Shown here piece by piece: positions 15,339 to 22,716 of a stretch of DNA of 61,429 nt. Origin of the DNA: Saprospiraceae bacterium (GTDB lineage: Bacteria; Bacteroidota; Bacteroidia; Chitinophagales; Saprospiraceae). Where the stretch lies: assembly GCA_029263015.1 (NCBI GenBank), contig JAJCYI010000199.1:1-61429 (forward strand), in the 5' to 3' direction. Position numbers and translations under genes: made by a program. Under the pieces are notes generated by a model. The model had not been told where the DNA came from and did not search any database. It worked only from the letters and a program-made list of their open reading frames with translations. Positions within the stretch are counted from its first letter, which is position 1. Each line of letters begins with the position of its first letter.

Positions 15339-16157
15339 ATGAATATTAAAACGCTGGTGCCGTGGTACGGCTCGAACAGAATGAACGCCGAACGAGTGGG
15401 CGAGCTACTCAAAGGCTGCGAATGGGTGGGCGTGCCATTCGCGGGCGGGATGTGCGAGGTGCCTTACATCACGGCGCGGACGATTGCGGTGAATGATTTG
15501 CATCATGGGGTCATCTCGCTGGCTAAAATTGTTGCGGTAGTGAACGACTGCGTTGCATTGCAAGCCGGACTCAAAGAAGAACTGTTTCATCCGGACACGT
15601 TGATGGGAGCGCAACGGGTTTACGCACACGACATTGCGGATTGTGAATTCGACCTAGCGCAATCGTATTTTATCGTCGCTTGGATGACCCGAAGCGGAAC
15701 CGCAGGCACCCCCGCAGAAGCAAACGGCAAGCTCGCATTGCGGTGGGAAGCTGGCGGCGGCGACTCCGTAAAGAGATACCATTCAGCCATCGACTCACTA
15801 CCGGAGTGGTGCGAGCATTTTCAGCGGTGCCAGTTTACGACGCTCGACGTTTTTGATTTTCTCGACAAGTGTAAAGACCGAGAGAAGCATGGTATCTATT
15901 GTGATCCGCCATTTCTTGGGGCATCGGGTGCCAGGTACACGCACAATCTTGGCAAGGATGGCGATAACCAAGAAGCGTTTCATATCTCGCTAGCCGCGAG
16001 ATTGGACCAGTATAAGAAAACTCGCGTGGTCGTCCGGGCCTACGAAGACCCGTTCATTCGCGCCCTGTACCCGGCGATTGATTGGGCTTGGCATTCTTTC
16101 GACGGGCGCAAACAAAACAATCACACTGCCCTGGAAGTTTTAATTGTGAGGAACTAA
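15339..16157 (+). CDS. Dam-like (D12 class) adenine-N6 methyltransferase
   Basis: 272 aa from ATG 15339, with a strong aggagg ribosome site 10 bp upstream. It follows the D12-class layout: an N-terminal LVPWYGSNRM in place of the usual KWAGGK, a binding-site loop with VPFAGGMCEVPYI (FxG-type motif I), a helical target-recognition insert, and the catalytic YCDPPFLG (DPPF, motif IV). It methylates adenine in duplex DNA; the target site cannot be read from sequence. It is the second of three methyltransferases in the element. Confidence 0.85.
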   Translation: MNIKTLVPWYGSNRMNAERVGELLKGCEWVGVPFAGGMCEVPYITARTIAVNDLHHGVISLAKIVAVVNDCVALQAGLKEELFHPDTLMGAQRVYAHDIADCEFDLAQSYFIVAWMTRSGTAGTPAEANGKLALRWEAGGGDSVKRYHSAIDSLPEWCEHFQRCQFTTLDVFDFLDKCKDREKHGIYCDPPFLGASGARYTHNLGKDGDNQEAFHISLAARLDQYKKTRVVVRAYEDPFIRALYPAIDWAWHSFDGRKQNNHTALEVLIVRN

Positions 16158-16158
16158 A

Positions 16159-16617
16159 ATGTATATCTGGAAAGAAATACAAACGTGGCAAAAAAGTGAT
16201 GCGAAACAAATCGGAGGGACACGCTACACGAATAGTGCAGATGTGTGGGTTGAGGTTGGAGTCGGTGCCGGGATCGAAGCCGACGCCTTAATCGGAGCCC
16301 ACGCCTTCATCGGAGCCCACGCCAGGATCGGAGCCCACGCCTTCATCGGAGTCGACGCCTTAATCGAAGCCCACGCCAGGATAGAATCAACCCCCCTCTA
16401 CCTGCACCCAGCAGGCGGCGAATGGCCCATCTATGTTTCGGACCCAGAAAAGCGATTGGTCGGCATCGGCTGTGAAGTACACGCGATTGATTGGTGGCTA
16501 GATGGTGGAGCGGGCAAAATTAGAAAAAATCATAAGTGCGAAGAAACGGACTTGATTTATGACCCAGCGATTGAGGCCGTTGCGAAACTGATGGGGTGGG
16601 AAACCCGAAGGAACTAA
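16159..16617 (+). CDS. Hexapeptide-repeat (left-handed beta-helix) protein
   Basis: 152 aa. Residues about 41-76 are six hexapeptide units of the form [A/V][D/H]A[L/F/R]I[G/E], the spacing that folds into a left-handed beta-helix. The N-terminal part (MYIWKEIQTWQKSDAK) and the C-terminal 75 residues (HPAGGEWPIYVSDPEKRL and following) are phage-like but unrecognised. There are only about two coils' worth of repeats, too short for a classical acyltransferase. It begins 1 bp after the methyltransferase stop. Confidence 0.6.
   Translation: MYIWKEIQTWQKSDAKQIGGTRYTNSADVWVEVGVGAGIEADALIGAHAFIGAHARIGAHAFIGVDALIEAHARIESTPLYLHPAGGEWPIYVSDPEKRLVGIGCEVHAIDWWLDGGAGKIRKNHKCEETDLIYDPAIEAVAKLMGWETRRN
16279..16386 (+). 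repeat. Six 18-bp tandem repeats inside a coding region
   Basis: Six in-frame 18-bp units related to gcccacgccttcatcgga, each encoding one hexapeptide. Units 2 and 4 are identical and the others differ by a few bases, a sign of recent expansion by slippage or unequal exchange. Being a multiple of three, copy-number change would keep the frame. Confidence 0.85.
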
Positions 16618-16621
16618 ATCG

Positions 16622-16807
16622 ATGGCCGAAGAAAAGACTGCAGGGGCCACCGCATACATATCTATGGCCATGTGCCCGATCAAACAGAGACTTGCGATCA
16701 CTGGTCTCTGCGAATCCAGAGACGATTGCGGAAAAGGTCGATTAGATTTCACTTACTTTGAAGCTTTTGAGCTAAACGCAGACTTCGCAGGACCGGAAGG
16801 AAACTAG
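16622..16807 (+). CDS. Hypothetical small protein
   Basis: 61 aa with three cysteines (about 18, 30 and 36), perhaps a single metal or disulfide site, in a compact MCPIKQRLAITGLCESRDDC stretch. It sits 4 bp after the hexapeptide gene and 2 bp before the next. No family recognised. Confidence 0.45.
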   Translation: MAEEKTAGATAYISMAMCPIKQRLAITGLCESRDDCGKGRLDFTYFEAFELNADFAGPEGN

Positions 16808-16809
16808 CA

Positions 16810-17049
16810 ATGGCTGAGAACACGAAACTTTACCATTGGAGCAAAGAGCAATGGCACAAGTACCACGCCGATCACAACTACGTCCTAGAAAGGGGTTCCT
16901 TCGATCTGTTTTTTATCGTGGAGGTAGGCGAAGATGATATCACACTCCTCCAAAACGGCAAGTTTTCTAGGGTGTCGTTTGAAATTATGTTTTTGTTTTA
17001 TATTACGCCGGAAGGCGGGCCGCTAGGCACAGTATCGGGAGCGGTTTAG
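16810..17049 (+). CDS. Hypothetical small protein
   Basis: 79 aa, mixed alpha/beta, with an aromatic-rich N-terminus (LYHWSKEQWHKYHADHNY) and hydrophobic strands FDLFFIVEV and IMFLFYIT. Codon choice and base composition are a little richer in AT than neighbours. Follows an aaggaaactagca ribosome site. Function unknown. Confidence 0.5.
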   Translation: MAENTKLYHWSKEQWHKYHADHNYVLERGSFDLFFIVEVGEDDITLLQNGKFSRVSFEIMFLFYITPEGGPLGTVSGAV

Positions 17050-17084
17050 TTTTTACCACAGAGAACGCGGAGGGAACTAAAGCC

Positions 17085-17627
17085 ATGAGCAACGAACAGC
17101 GACTACGAAACGAGGTGGAGCGTGGAGGCATGAGATCCATCTTAAAAAAACTGGAAAAACTATCGGCCTGCAAAGAAGCGATGGTGTGGTTGCGGTCGCA
17201 GGCATCGCCTCAAGTCGCGTGGGATAAGTGCGAACGGTCGGACTGGATGATTTGGCTGCTTTCCAAGTCTACTCAGGACAAAAAAACGCTCGCCCTGATG
17301 GCCTGCGAAATTGCAAGGACTGCCTTAGTGCATATCACAGAGGGTGAGTCGCGGCCGCTTAAGGCGATCGAGGCGGTAGAAGCTTGGGCGCGTGGCGAAG
17401 CAACTGAGGTGTCTCCTTATGCTGCTTCTGCTTATGCCGCTGCTTCTGCTTATGCTGCTTCTCCTTCTGCTGCTGTTTATGCTGCTGCTGCTGCTGTTGA
17501 TGCTGATGTTGATGTTGATGCTGATGTTGATGTTGATGTTGATGTTGATGCTTGTAAAAACGCAAGAAAGATACACGCGGAAATCGTGCGTAAGTATTTT
17601 CCGGTGTGCCCGGAGGCGGCCCAATGA
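17085..17627 (+). CDS. Imm5-like protein with Ala-Tyr and Asp-Val repeats
   Basis: 180 aa. The region about 37-105 (AWDKCERSDWMIWLLSK, then LALMACEIARTALVHI, then RPLKAIEAVEAWARGE) matches the pattern of putative immunity-type (Imm5-like) proteins, also common in phages. It is followed by Ala/Tyr/Ser-rich repeats and then 19 residues of alternating Asp and Val or Ala (about 138-156), before a normal helical end (NARKIHAEIVRKYFPVCP). The name reflects toxin-immunity predictions for the family; no toxin is near. Real function unknown. Confidence 0.55.
   Translation: MSNEQRLRNEVERGGMRSILKKLEKLSACKEAMVWLRSQASPQVAWDKCERSDWMIWLLSKSTQDKKTLALMACEIARTALVHITEGESRPLKAIEAVEAWARGEATEVSPYAASAYAAASAYAASPSAAVYAAAAAVDADVDVDADVDVDVDVDACKNARKIHAEIVRKYFPVCPEAAQ
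17496..17552 (+). repeat. gatgtt/gatgct microsatellite in coding sequence
   Basis: 57 bp made of gttgat/gctgat hexamers, encoding 19 residues of alternating Val or Ala and Asp. It is preceded by gctgct-rich DNA for the Ala stretch. Being in frame, it can grow or shrink without breaking the gene. Confidence 0.85.
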
Positions 17628-17658
17628 TTTCTTTACACAAGTGGGGCGAACAAACAAC

Positions 17659-17967
17659 ATGAACACGATAGAAAAACTACGCAAGCTACGGAGTGAAGTT
17701 TGTCAGGACATGGCGATCTCATTCCAGAGCGCCAGTTGGTACTCGCAGTTCGAGCAGATCATTAAGGAGGTGACTGCCCTGCGTGGCGTTTATGACGATG
17801 CAATGATGGTGGCCGAAGTTCAGCGATCATCGCCATCGGAAAAGGCTGAGGACACGGCAGTCGAAGAACGGCTAACGGAACTTGAAAAATACGTTATAGA
17901 TTTGTCGGAAAAAATAAAAAAGCAAGCCAGAAAGAAGGGCACCCGGATTTACGGGGGCGAATTATGA
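17659..17967 (+). CDS. Coiled-coil hypothetical protein
   Basis: 102 aa from ATG 17659. The longer open frame upstream is only the poly-leucine shadow of the repeat tract in the previous gene. The product is helical with a heptad-like C-terminal half (LTELEKYVIDLSEKIKKQ). The next gene starts with ATGA overlap. Function unknown. Confidence 0.55.
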   Translation: MNTIEKLRKLRSEVCQDMAISFQSASWYSQFEQIIKEVTALRGVYDDAMMVAEVQRSSPSEKAEDTAVEERLTELEKYVIDLSEKIKKQARKKGTRIYGGEL

Positions 17968-18329
17968 AACTAGCAGAAGGAAAGACGGAAAATAACATCG
18001 TGGGCAACGAACTGGCCTACTGTCTTGAGACGGCAGTCAATTGGAACTTCTCGGGTGACCCGAAAGCCGACATTGCGAGAGCCTTGTCGGTCATGAAGTC
18101 TGAATCGCTGGCAATCCAGGAAAGCTTGCAAAAAATCGACTTCAGCCCCGCGAGGTGCCCGCTGTGCAGGAAGATTCCCGCATACACAAGTGATGATTGC
18201 GGGGAGATTGCAATGTGTCGAACTGTCTATCGGAGATTAGGGCACTTCGTCCTGTCTCGACCCGCTTCCTACCCGGTGAATTTCGGCGGCCTTGCTGTCA
18301 AGGTTTTACCCTGCCATAGAGAGGGATGA
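17964..18329 (+). CDS. Hypothetical protein with cysteine pairs
   Basis: 121 aa. A helical N-terminal half (ELAYCLETAVNW and following) is joined to a part with CPLCRK and DCGEIAMC, possibly a zinc site. ATGA-coupled to the previous gene and 3 bp from the next. No family recognised. Confidence 0.5.
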   Translation: MKLAEGKTENNIVGNELAYCLETAVNWNFSGDPKADIARALSVMKSESLAIQESLQKIDFSPARCPLCRKIPAYTSDDCGEIAMCRTVYRRLGHFVLSRPASYPVNFGGLAVKVLPCHREG

Positions 18330-18332
18330 AAA

Positions 18333-18590
18333 ATGAAGATCGTAAAAATAACGTGGGTAGATAGCTATGGAGTGGGACAAAACTGGGCAGACATCGATAA
18401 GCCAAAAGACGAACACCACATCTGCGTGAGCGTTGGATTTCTGGCTGGGGACGGCAAAAAAGTAAAGGTTCTCGTTCCTCACGTTTCGCTCGAAGACGGG
18501 AAAGAAGATCAGGGATGCGGCGATATGGCGATTCCCGCTTGCTCAATTTTAGACATTGACGAGCTAGTCGTAGAATGCAAAGCAAAATGA
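18333..18590 (+). CDS. Small phage protein (MKIVKITWVDS type)
   Basis: 85 aa, beta-rich. The opening MKIVKITWVDS is a pattern I recognise from many small phage proteins, with a central VSVGFLAGDGKKVKVLVPHVS hairpin-like pair of strands. Function of the type is unknown. It ends a run of closely packed genes; 134 bp follow before the next. Confidence 0.55.
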   Translation: MKIVKITWVDSYGVGQNWADIDKPKDEHHICVSVGFLAGDGKKVKVLVPHVSLEDGKEDQGCGDMAIPACSILDIDELVVECKAK

Positions 18591-18724
18591 ACGAGAGAAA
18601 AAACAGGGGACGAGTCGCCACAGGAAACAATAAATATTTTCACCTGTGACCTGCGGGTCAAAACGTGGTACATGTAAAGTACTGCGAACCCGCAAACTTA
18701 ATTCTTTTACGGAGAACCGAGACC

Positions 18725-19384
18725 ATGGAAGACAAAGCCGAAAAAACCCCCGAAGAAATGGGAGCCGAAACCCAAGGGTCGAACGCACCTGAAGCGGCCC
18801 AGACGATGGAGACCCAATCGGTCGAAGAGGCCACCGCAAAGTATGCGGGCGAAACTCCCGAAGACCAAACCAAAGAGACTCAAGAGCCGAGTGCAGAAGG
18901 TGGAGAGCCTAGCGACGACGCCCAATCGCAAGATAGCCAAGTGGACGAAACCGGCGCTAGCGATGAAAGCGAGACCAACACGCAGGAACCGCTGTCTACA
19001 GAAAACGCGCCCGCGTTTCAAGAGACCGAGGAAGCTGTCGCCCCGAGCAAGCCGATCGAACTGCCAGCCGATCCAGACGGCAGTAAGATGGTCGGTCTCA
19101 CCCGAGAAGCTCTGCGAAATTTGATTCCCCACGAGAAAAACGGCGCGATCCATGATCTGCTAAGCAAGGTGGCTGCGGACGAAACCACAACTCGGGCAGT
19201 CTCGGTGCTGCTGGGTCGCGTGCTAGCCCATGAAGGGGCGTACCAGGTCAACCTGAAGGTGCTCGGCGATTGTCTGCAGGGAGACGAGGCGAAACATTTC
19301 GTGGACCACGGGCTCGGCGAAGGGGATCTTCTTGAAGTCTTTGGCAAGGTGACCCCTGAAGCGATTCGGCTAGTCGCCGCATAG
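18725..19384 (+). CDS. Highly acidic protein with small folded C-terminus
   Basis: 219 aa from ATG 18725, with a good ggag ribosome site. Residues 1-110 are Glu/Asp/Thr/Ser/Gln-rich, nearly without hydrophobics, and probably disordered and strongly negative. Residues about 120-219 form a helical domain (SKMVGLTREALRNLIPHE, then DLLSKVAADETTTRAVSV). A DNA-mimic role is possible because of the charge, but scaffolding-like or chaperone roles fit equally. No homologue recognised. Confidence 0.55.
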   Translation: MEDKAEKTPEEMGAETQGSNAPEAAQTMETQSVEEATAKYAGETPEDQTKETQEPSAEGGEPSDDAQSQDSQVDETGASDESETNTQEPLSTENAPAFQETEEAVAPSKPIELPADPDGSKMVGLTREALRNLIPHEKNGAIHDLLSKVAADETTTRAVSVLLGRVLAHEGAYQVNLKVLGDCLQGDEAKHFVDHGLGEGDLLEVFGKVTPEAIRLVAA

Positions 19385-19466
19385 GAAGCGGCGGAACGTC
19401 ACGGATGATGACTACGCAGATCTGGCCAGGGAGGGCTGGATCTGTATTTACAACCCCGAGGTACGG

Positions 19467-19673
19467 ATGCCCCAGCAAACCACGATCGACGAAATGACCC
19501 TAGTGCAGCGCCCCGGAAAGCGATTTGTTTACGAAAAGCTGAACGTCGCCGTGACTTCCAAAGTTCTTGCGAATGGCGAAATCAAGAATCACGTCGAAAT
19601 CCTCAAGCCCAATTCGAGGGTAAAAGTGCGTCAGAAACCAAAACGGTTGACGCGGGAACGAAGAATGCCTTAG
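19467..19673 (+). CDS. Small basic beta-rich protein
   Basis: 68 aa from ATG 19467 with gagg 5 bp upstream. Strand-rich (FVYEKLNVAVTSKVL) with a basic tail. The same frame stays open back to 19374 and reads like protein (DDDYADLAREGWICIYNPEV), but holds no ATG, GTG or TTG, so an older, longer gene may have been trimmed. Lies just before a terminator. Confidence 0.45.
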   Translation: MPQQTTIDEMTLVQRPGKRFVYEKLNVAVTSKVLANGEIKNHVEILKPNSRVKVRQKPKRLTRERRMP

Positions 19674-19690
19674 ATTGCAGGCACAACTTA

Positions 19691-19710
19691 CGTCCCGTAA
19701 CGGGCCGGTC
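19691..19710 (+). repeat. 20-nt leader hairpin, copy 1
   Basis: cgtcccgtaacgggccggtc, a cccg-taa-cggg hairpin with flanks, identical to 30625-30644. In both places it sits 5 nt before a nested-hairpin terminator. It may be a protein-binding or antitermination element. Confidence 0.6.
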
Positions 19711-19715
19711 TAAAG

Positions 19716-19765
19716 GCCGCACGATTGATTCCCAACTTTTGGGTGTCAGCCGTGCGGCTTTTTTT
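19716..19765 (+). terminator. Strong intrinsic terminator
   Basis: 8-bp stem gccgcacg (19716-19723) with cgtgcggc (19751-19758), enclosing a small cccaa/ttggg hairpin, followed by seven T. It ends the early region just before the phage tRNA. Confidence 0.8.
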
Positions 19766-19807
19766 ATTGCGCTCGACCAAACCAAAAAGGCTGGTGATCT
19801 GAAATCT

Positions 19808-19880
19808 AGCGGCGTGGGGAAGTAGCTATCCCGTTTGGCTCATAACCAAAAGATCGTTGGTGCAATTCCAACCGCCGCCA
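19808..19880 (+). tRNA. tRNA with CAU anticodon, initiator-like features
   Basis: 73 nt folding into a full cloverleaf: acceptor arm 2-7 paired with an A1-C72 mismatch, D stem 10-13/22-25, anticodon stem 27-31/39-43, anticodon CAT at 19841-19843, 5-nt variable loop, T stem 49-53/61-65, discriminator A73, no encoded CCA. The 1-72 mismatch and a purine 11-pyrimidine 24 pair are initiator traits; only two of the three anticodon-stem GC pairs are present. The D loop has C19 and the T loop G55, so the usual G19-C56 contact is changed. Confidence 0.85.
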
Positions 19881-19912
19881 CTCGAGGTAACGAAATCCGA
19901 GCGAGGAACGAC

Positions 19913-20311
19913 ATGGCAGCCTTCCGAAAAGAGATCCAAGAGCTGGTCGACGAATTGACGGGCGACGCCCATCCAGGTGAGTCGTGGCCCGATCGCGCCC
20001 ATCATATCGCACGCGAGCTATTTGATGTTGTCGGCAAGGTGGTCAATCTGGGGGACGACCCCACATCGTCGGCAGAAATCAAACTCGAACTCGAAGCGGC
20101 CTCCGCCGAGATCGTGCTCAAAGTCTTCAAGGGCCGCCCTGTCCTGCGCATGGCCGCGGCTGCTGCCGTTCCCTACGTCGCTGGGCTAGTGATCGACGCG
20201 ATCGAAAACTACACAGGCACGGCCGAGCAGTTTGTCGATGAGCATTTGTTGCCACACCTGGCTGAATGCGAAAGTACGATCCATCGCATGCGAATCAGCT
20301 TGGAAGGGTAA
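19913..20311 (+). CDS. Hypothetical helical protein
   Basis: 132 aa from ATG 19913 (gagg ribosome site); the frame is open further upstream but runs through the tRNA and is not coding there. It is Ala-rich and helical, with a hydrophobic stretch around 85-105 (VLRMAAAAAVPYVAGLVIDA) that might be a weak membrane segment. First gene of the secreted/membrane cassette. Unknown function. Confidence 0.5.
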   Translation: MAAFRKEIQELVDELTGDAHPGESWPDRAHHIARELFDVVGKVVNLGDDPTSSAEIKLELEAASAEIVLKVFKGRPVLRMAAAAAVPYVAGLVIDAIENYTGTAEQFVDEHLLPHLAECESTIHRMRISLEG

Positions 20312-20314
20312 GCG

Positions 20315-20428
20315 ATGAGCTCCAGTGACCGAAGGCTGGTCTATGAGTTCTTAATGTCGTTTGCGACAGGAGCTTTTTTTTGTTTTGCTTTAGCCTCCTT
20401 AATTAAAGTCGTGAGCTACCTGTTATGA
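20315..20428 (+). CDS. 37-aa single-pass membrane peptide
   Basis: A very small gene starting 4 bp after the previous stop and overlapping the serine protease start by ATGA. The peptide has a basic N-terminus and one hydrophobic helix of about 23 residues (MSFATGAFFCFALASLIKVV). Size and position in this cassette fit a holin-like or accessory lysis peptide, but there is no sequence family to support that. Confidence 0.5.
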   Translation: MSSSDRRLVYEFLMSFATGAFFCFALASLIKVVSYLL

Positions 20429-21063
20429 AAATCTTGCAGACCCTACTGATTTGGTTGGCGACGTGTTGCCCTCTTTGGGCTACTGAGCCGACACCCGCCG
20501 TCGGTCGCGTCTGGATTGTTGACCAGGGAAACATTTCGGCGATGGGATCTTGTGTGCTCGTTTCTCGAAGTCCTGCCATCGCGCTCACTGCGGCGCATGT
20601 CGTCGACAATCTCGACGAGCACTCGATGATCTCTGTCCATTTTGGCGAGCAAACCTCAGTCGCTGCCTACAAAGCCACAATCGTAGAAAGCCGCGCCGAA
20701 GTCGACCTGGCTGTTCTGGCGGTTGGAGGCGGATTAGACCTGCCGCCTAGGCCAATTACGTGGGAGCCCGTAGCAAAAGGGTACCGTGTGTGGCAGAGCG
20801 GCTGGGGCCACAGAAGTCCTCGAAGCCGATGGGGCAAAGTGATCGAACTGAAACCAGCGGGAGCCGTCAAGGAATACCCGCTGGTGACGCCGCTGGTGGT
20901 TTGCACGCCACTCGCGAGACTTGGCGACTCGGGATGCGGTGCCTTCGACCAGCATGGCCGTCTATTCGGAATCGTGACAGCTACCCGAGAGCACACTTTT
21001 GTTGTGCCGCTTTCCGAAAACCAGTGGATCAAAAAGCATTTGGAAAAACGCCATGAACGTTGA
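20425..21063 (+). CDS. Secreted trypsin-like serine protease
   Basis: 212 aa. A signal peptide (MKILQTLLIWLATCCPLWA) is followed by a chymotrypsin-fold domain with the complete triad: H58 in LTAAHVVD, D94 in EVDLAVL and S169 in LGDSGCGA. It has no PDZ domain, so it is a bare S1-type protease acting outside the cytoplasmic membrane. It is coupled to a membrane peptide upstream and overlaps the next gene by 11 bp. A secreted protease is rare in tailed phages; with the papain-like protease and thioredoxin nearby it may degrade the host's protein-rich envelope during lysis (inference). Confidence 0.8.
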   Translation: MKILQTLLIWLATCCPLWATEPTPAVGRVWIVDQGNISAMGSCVLVSRSPAIALTAAHVVDNLDEHSMISVHFGEQTSVAAYKATIVESRAEVDLAVLAVGGGLDLPPRPITWEPVAKGYRVWQSGWGHRSPRSRWGKVIELKPAGAVKEYPLVTPLVVCTPLARLGDSGCGAFDQHGRLFGIVTATREHTFVVPLSENQWIKKHLEKRHER

Positions 21064-21328
21064 AACGATTTCTCTGATTTTAGGTGCAGGGCTCGGTGCG
21101 TCGATGCTGCCCTGGAAAAAGTGGCTCGGCAAAGCCCCGACAACACCTGGCGATCAAAAGTCGCTTACACAAAAGGTGATCGATTTGCGGTTTTTCTGCG
21201 CCTGTCAGCCAAAAGAGGCACGCGACCGGGGGCTCGAAGCGTGCGATACGCTCGATAGCCTGGTCCGCCAGCAAAAGATGCTACCCAGCCCAGACACCGA
21301 TCGATTGTCAGCAGGTGGCTATGAATAA
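21053..21328 (+). CDS. Small protein with N-terminal hydrophobic segment
   Basis: 91 aa from ATG 21053. The N-terminus (ETISLILGAGLGASMLPWKK) is a short hydrophobic helix that may insert in the membrane; the rest is soluble with CACQ and a C-terminal SLVRQQKMLPS helix. It overlaps both neighbours by 8-11 bp. Possibly part of the lysis cassette; no family recognised. Confidence 0.5.
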   Translation: MNVETISLILGAGLGASMLPWKKWLGKAPTTPGDQKSLTQKVIDLRFFCACQPKEARDRGLEACDTLDSLVRQQKMLPSPDTDRLSAGGYE

Positions 21329-21719
21329 GCAAACCAAAATCAAACTGGCAGTTATTGCCGCGTTGCTGATCGGATCGCAGCACCAGCGGCTAGAGCCATG
21401 GGTACAGCAATTGGGCCTCGCCCAAGTATCAGAGATCGACAGCCCCCTGTTGCTTCGAGAGCTTTGCCGCAACATGGCAACCGCTCTGTCGTCAAACGAA
21501 AAAATAAACACCTCGAACCGGCTCGAAGAAGCCTGGCACGAGGCATTTTTATTTTTGGGCGATACGCACACCCCCGCGACGATCCAGGCTCACCAAGTGA
21601 TCTGGGCCGAAGTCGCAGCGGCAATTGGCCACTCTGAAAAATCGGTCGACCTCGACCAAGCACTTCGAGACCAGGCAGCCGCGATCTTCGACCGGCATGG
21701 CACGGAGGCCAAAAAGTAG
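21321..21719 (+). CDS. Hypothetical helical protein
   Basis: 132 aa from ATG 21321. A mildly hydrophobic N-terminal helix (IKLAVIAALLIGSQ) could be a signal anchor. The remainder is helical and charged. One base separates its stop from the papain-like protease. Unknown function. Confidence 0.5.
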   Translation: MNKQTKIKLAVIAALLIGSQHQRLEPWVQQLGLAQVSEIDSPLLLRELCRNMATALSSNEKINTSNRLEEAWHEAFLFLGDTHTPATIQAHQVIWAEVAAAIGHSEKSVDLDQALRDQAAAIFDRHGTEAKK

Positions 21720-21720
21720 C

Positions 21721-22716
21721 ATGGCGCATGGTCTAATCGAAAATTGCGGATACGTCCCCAACCCAGCGCATGCGAATGCACTGGCCAAAGAGTCTCGCGC
21801 CTACGCCAGCGACCTCGACGAGCTTTCGTTCGACGCAAACCGATCGGCATTTCCTTATCGGGCGTTGGTCGAAGTGCTCAAGGCCAACCCAAAATATGTG
21901 AGGGGAAACCGGTGGCGAGCATTTAGCCAGGGCCGTCATGGCAGTTGCGTAGGATGCGGCGAGTCCCACAAAGTAGCGGTCACGCTAGCGGCGGGTATCT
22001 GGATGCGCGGCGAAGCGATCGATTGGCCGATGAACGACGCCGGCTTGGCGGTGATGCCATCGAGATCGTGGATCTACGGTGCGAGCCGCCAAGTGGTGGA
22101 CCGGCTTGGTAGGTGGGAAGGCTCCAACGGCTCAGCCGCCGCGAAGGCGATCGACAAGATGGGCATCGCGTTTGAGCGCAATGTTGGTGGCGTCGACCTT
22201 AGCAGCTACATCGCCGACGACTGCAATCGGTGGGAGCTGCGAGGGGTGCCTGACGCGACGTTGCCGATTGCAAAATTAACGTCACTCGGTGGCCGAACGC
22301 GGATCGAAACATGGGAACAGCTCGCCGCTTCCCATCAGCATGGGTACGCCGCAAACATCTGCCAGTGCTACAAGCCGGTGATCGCCACGAGAGACGAGCA
22401 CGGATCTATCGAATTAGGAAACCCTTGGGCCCATAGCCAGGCGAGCGTCGGCTACGTCGTTTATGGCAGTGGCCGCAACCGGCGTCGACTTTTCGTTGTC
22501 TACAACTCTCACGGAAATAAATACAAGGGCCCGACCGGCTCGCTCACACCCGACTTGCCCCAAGGTGCCTACTGCATCACCACCGCCCAAATGCAGAGAA
22601 TCATCGACAACGGCGATACGTGGATCAGTTGTATGCGCACCGGGCTCACACCACGAGCCAGGCAGTACCGAAAGTTTGCGCAGAAAAAGGAGGCCAAGTA
22701 TGCGTTGGCTTCTTGA
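21721..22716 (+). CDS. Papain-like (C1-type) cysteine protease
   Basis: 331 aa from ATG 21721. The catalytic residues of the papain fold are recognisable in order: Q70 and C76 in SQGRHGSCVGCG, H238 in WAHSQASVGYVVYG, and N262 in VVYNSHGN (papain NSWG). A SRSWIYGASRQ helix lies between, as in the family. No signal peptide is visible, so it would need a holin or lysis partner to reach the envelope, or be carried in the virion. It follows the serine protease group and precedes the thioredoxin lipoprotein. Confidence 0.7.
   Translation: MAHGLIENCGYVPNPAHANALAKESRAYASDLDELSFDANRSAFPYRALVEVLKANPKYVRGNRWRAFSQGRHGSCVGCGESHKVAVTLAAGIWMRGEAIDWPMNDAGLAVMPSRSWIYGASRQVVDRLGRWEGSNGSAAAKAIDKMGIAFERNVGGVDLSSYIADDCNRWELRGVPDATLPIAKLTSLGGRTRIETWEQLAASHQHGYAANICQCYKPVIATRDEHGSIELGNPWAHSQASVGYVVYGSGRNRRRLFVVYNSHGNKYKGPTGSLTPDLPQGAYCITTAQMQRIIDNGDTWISCMRTGLTPRARQYRKFAQKKEAKYALAS

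Noticed and set aside
17392-17658. Poly-leucine and methionine start of an open frame
   Set aside because: It is the out-of-frame reading of the Ala/Asp repeat tract of the previous gene; the real gene starts at 17659.
19374-19466. Extension of the 68-aa gene upstream
   Set aside because: The frame is open and protein-like but has no usual start codon; ATG 19467 has a good ribosome site.
22463-22699. Long upstream extension of the thioredoxin gene
   Set aside because: It overlaps the papain-like protease by more than 200 bp; a strong ribosome site and the signal peptide support ATG 22700.
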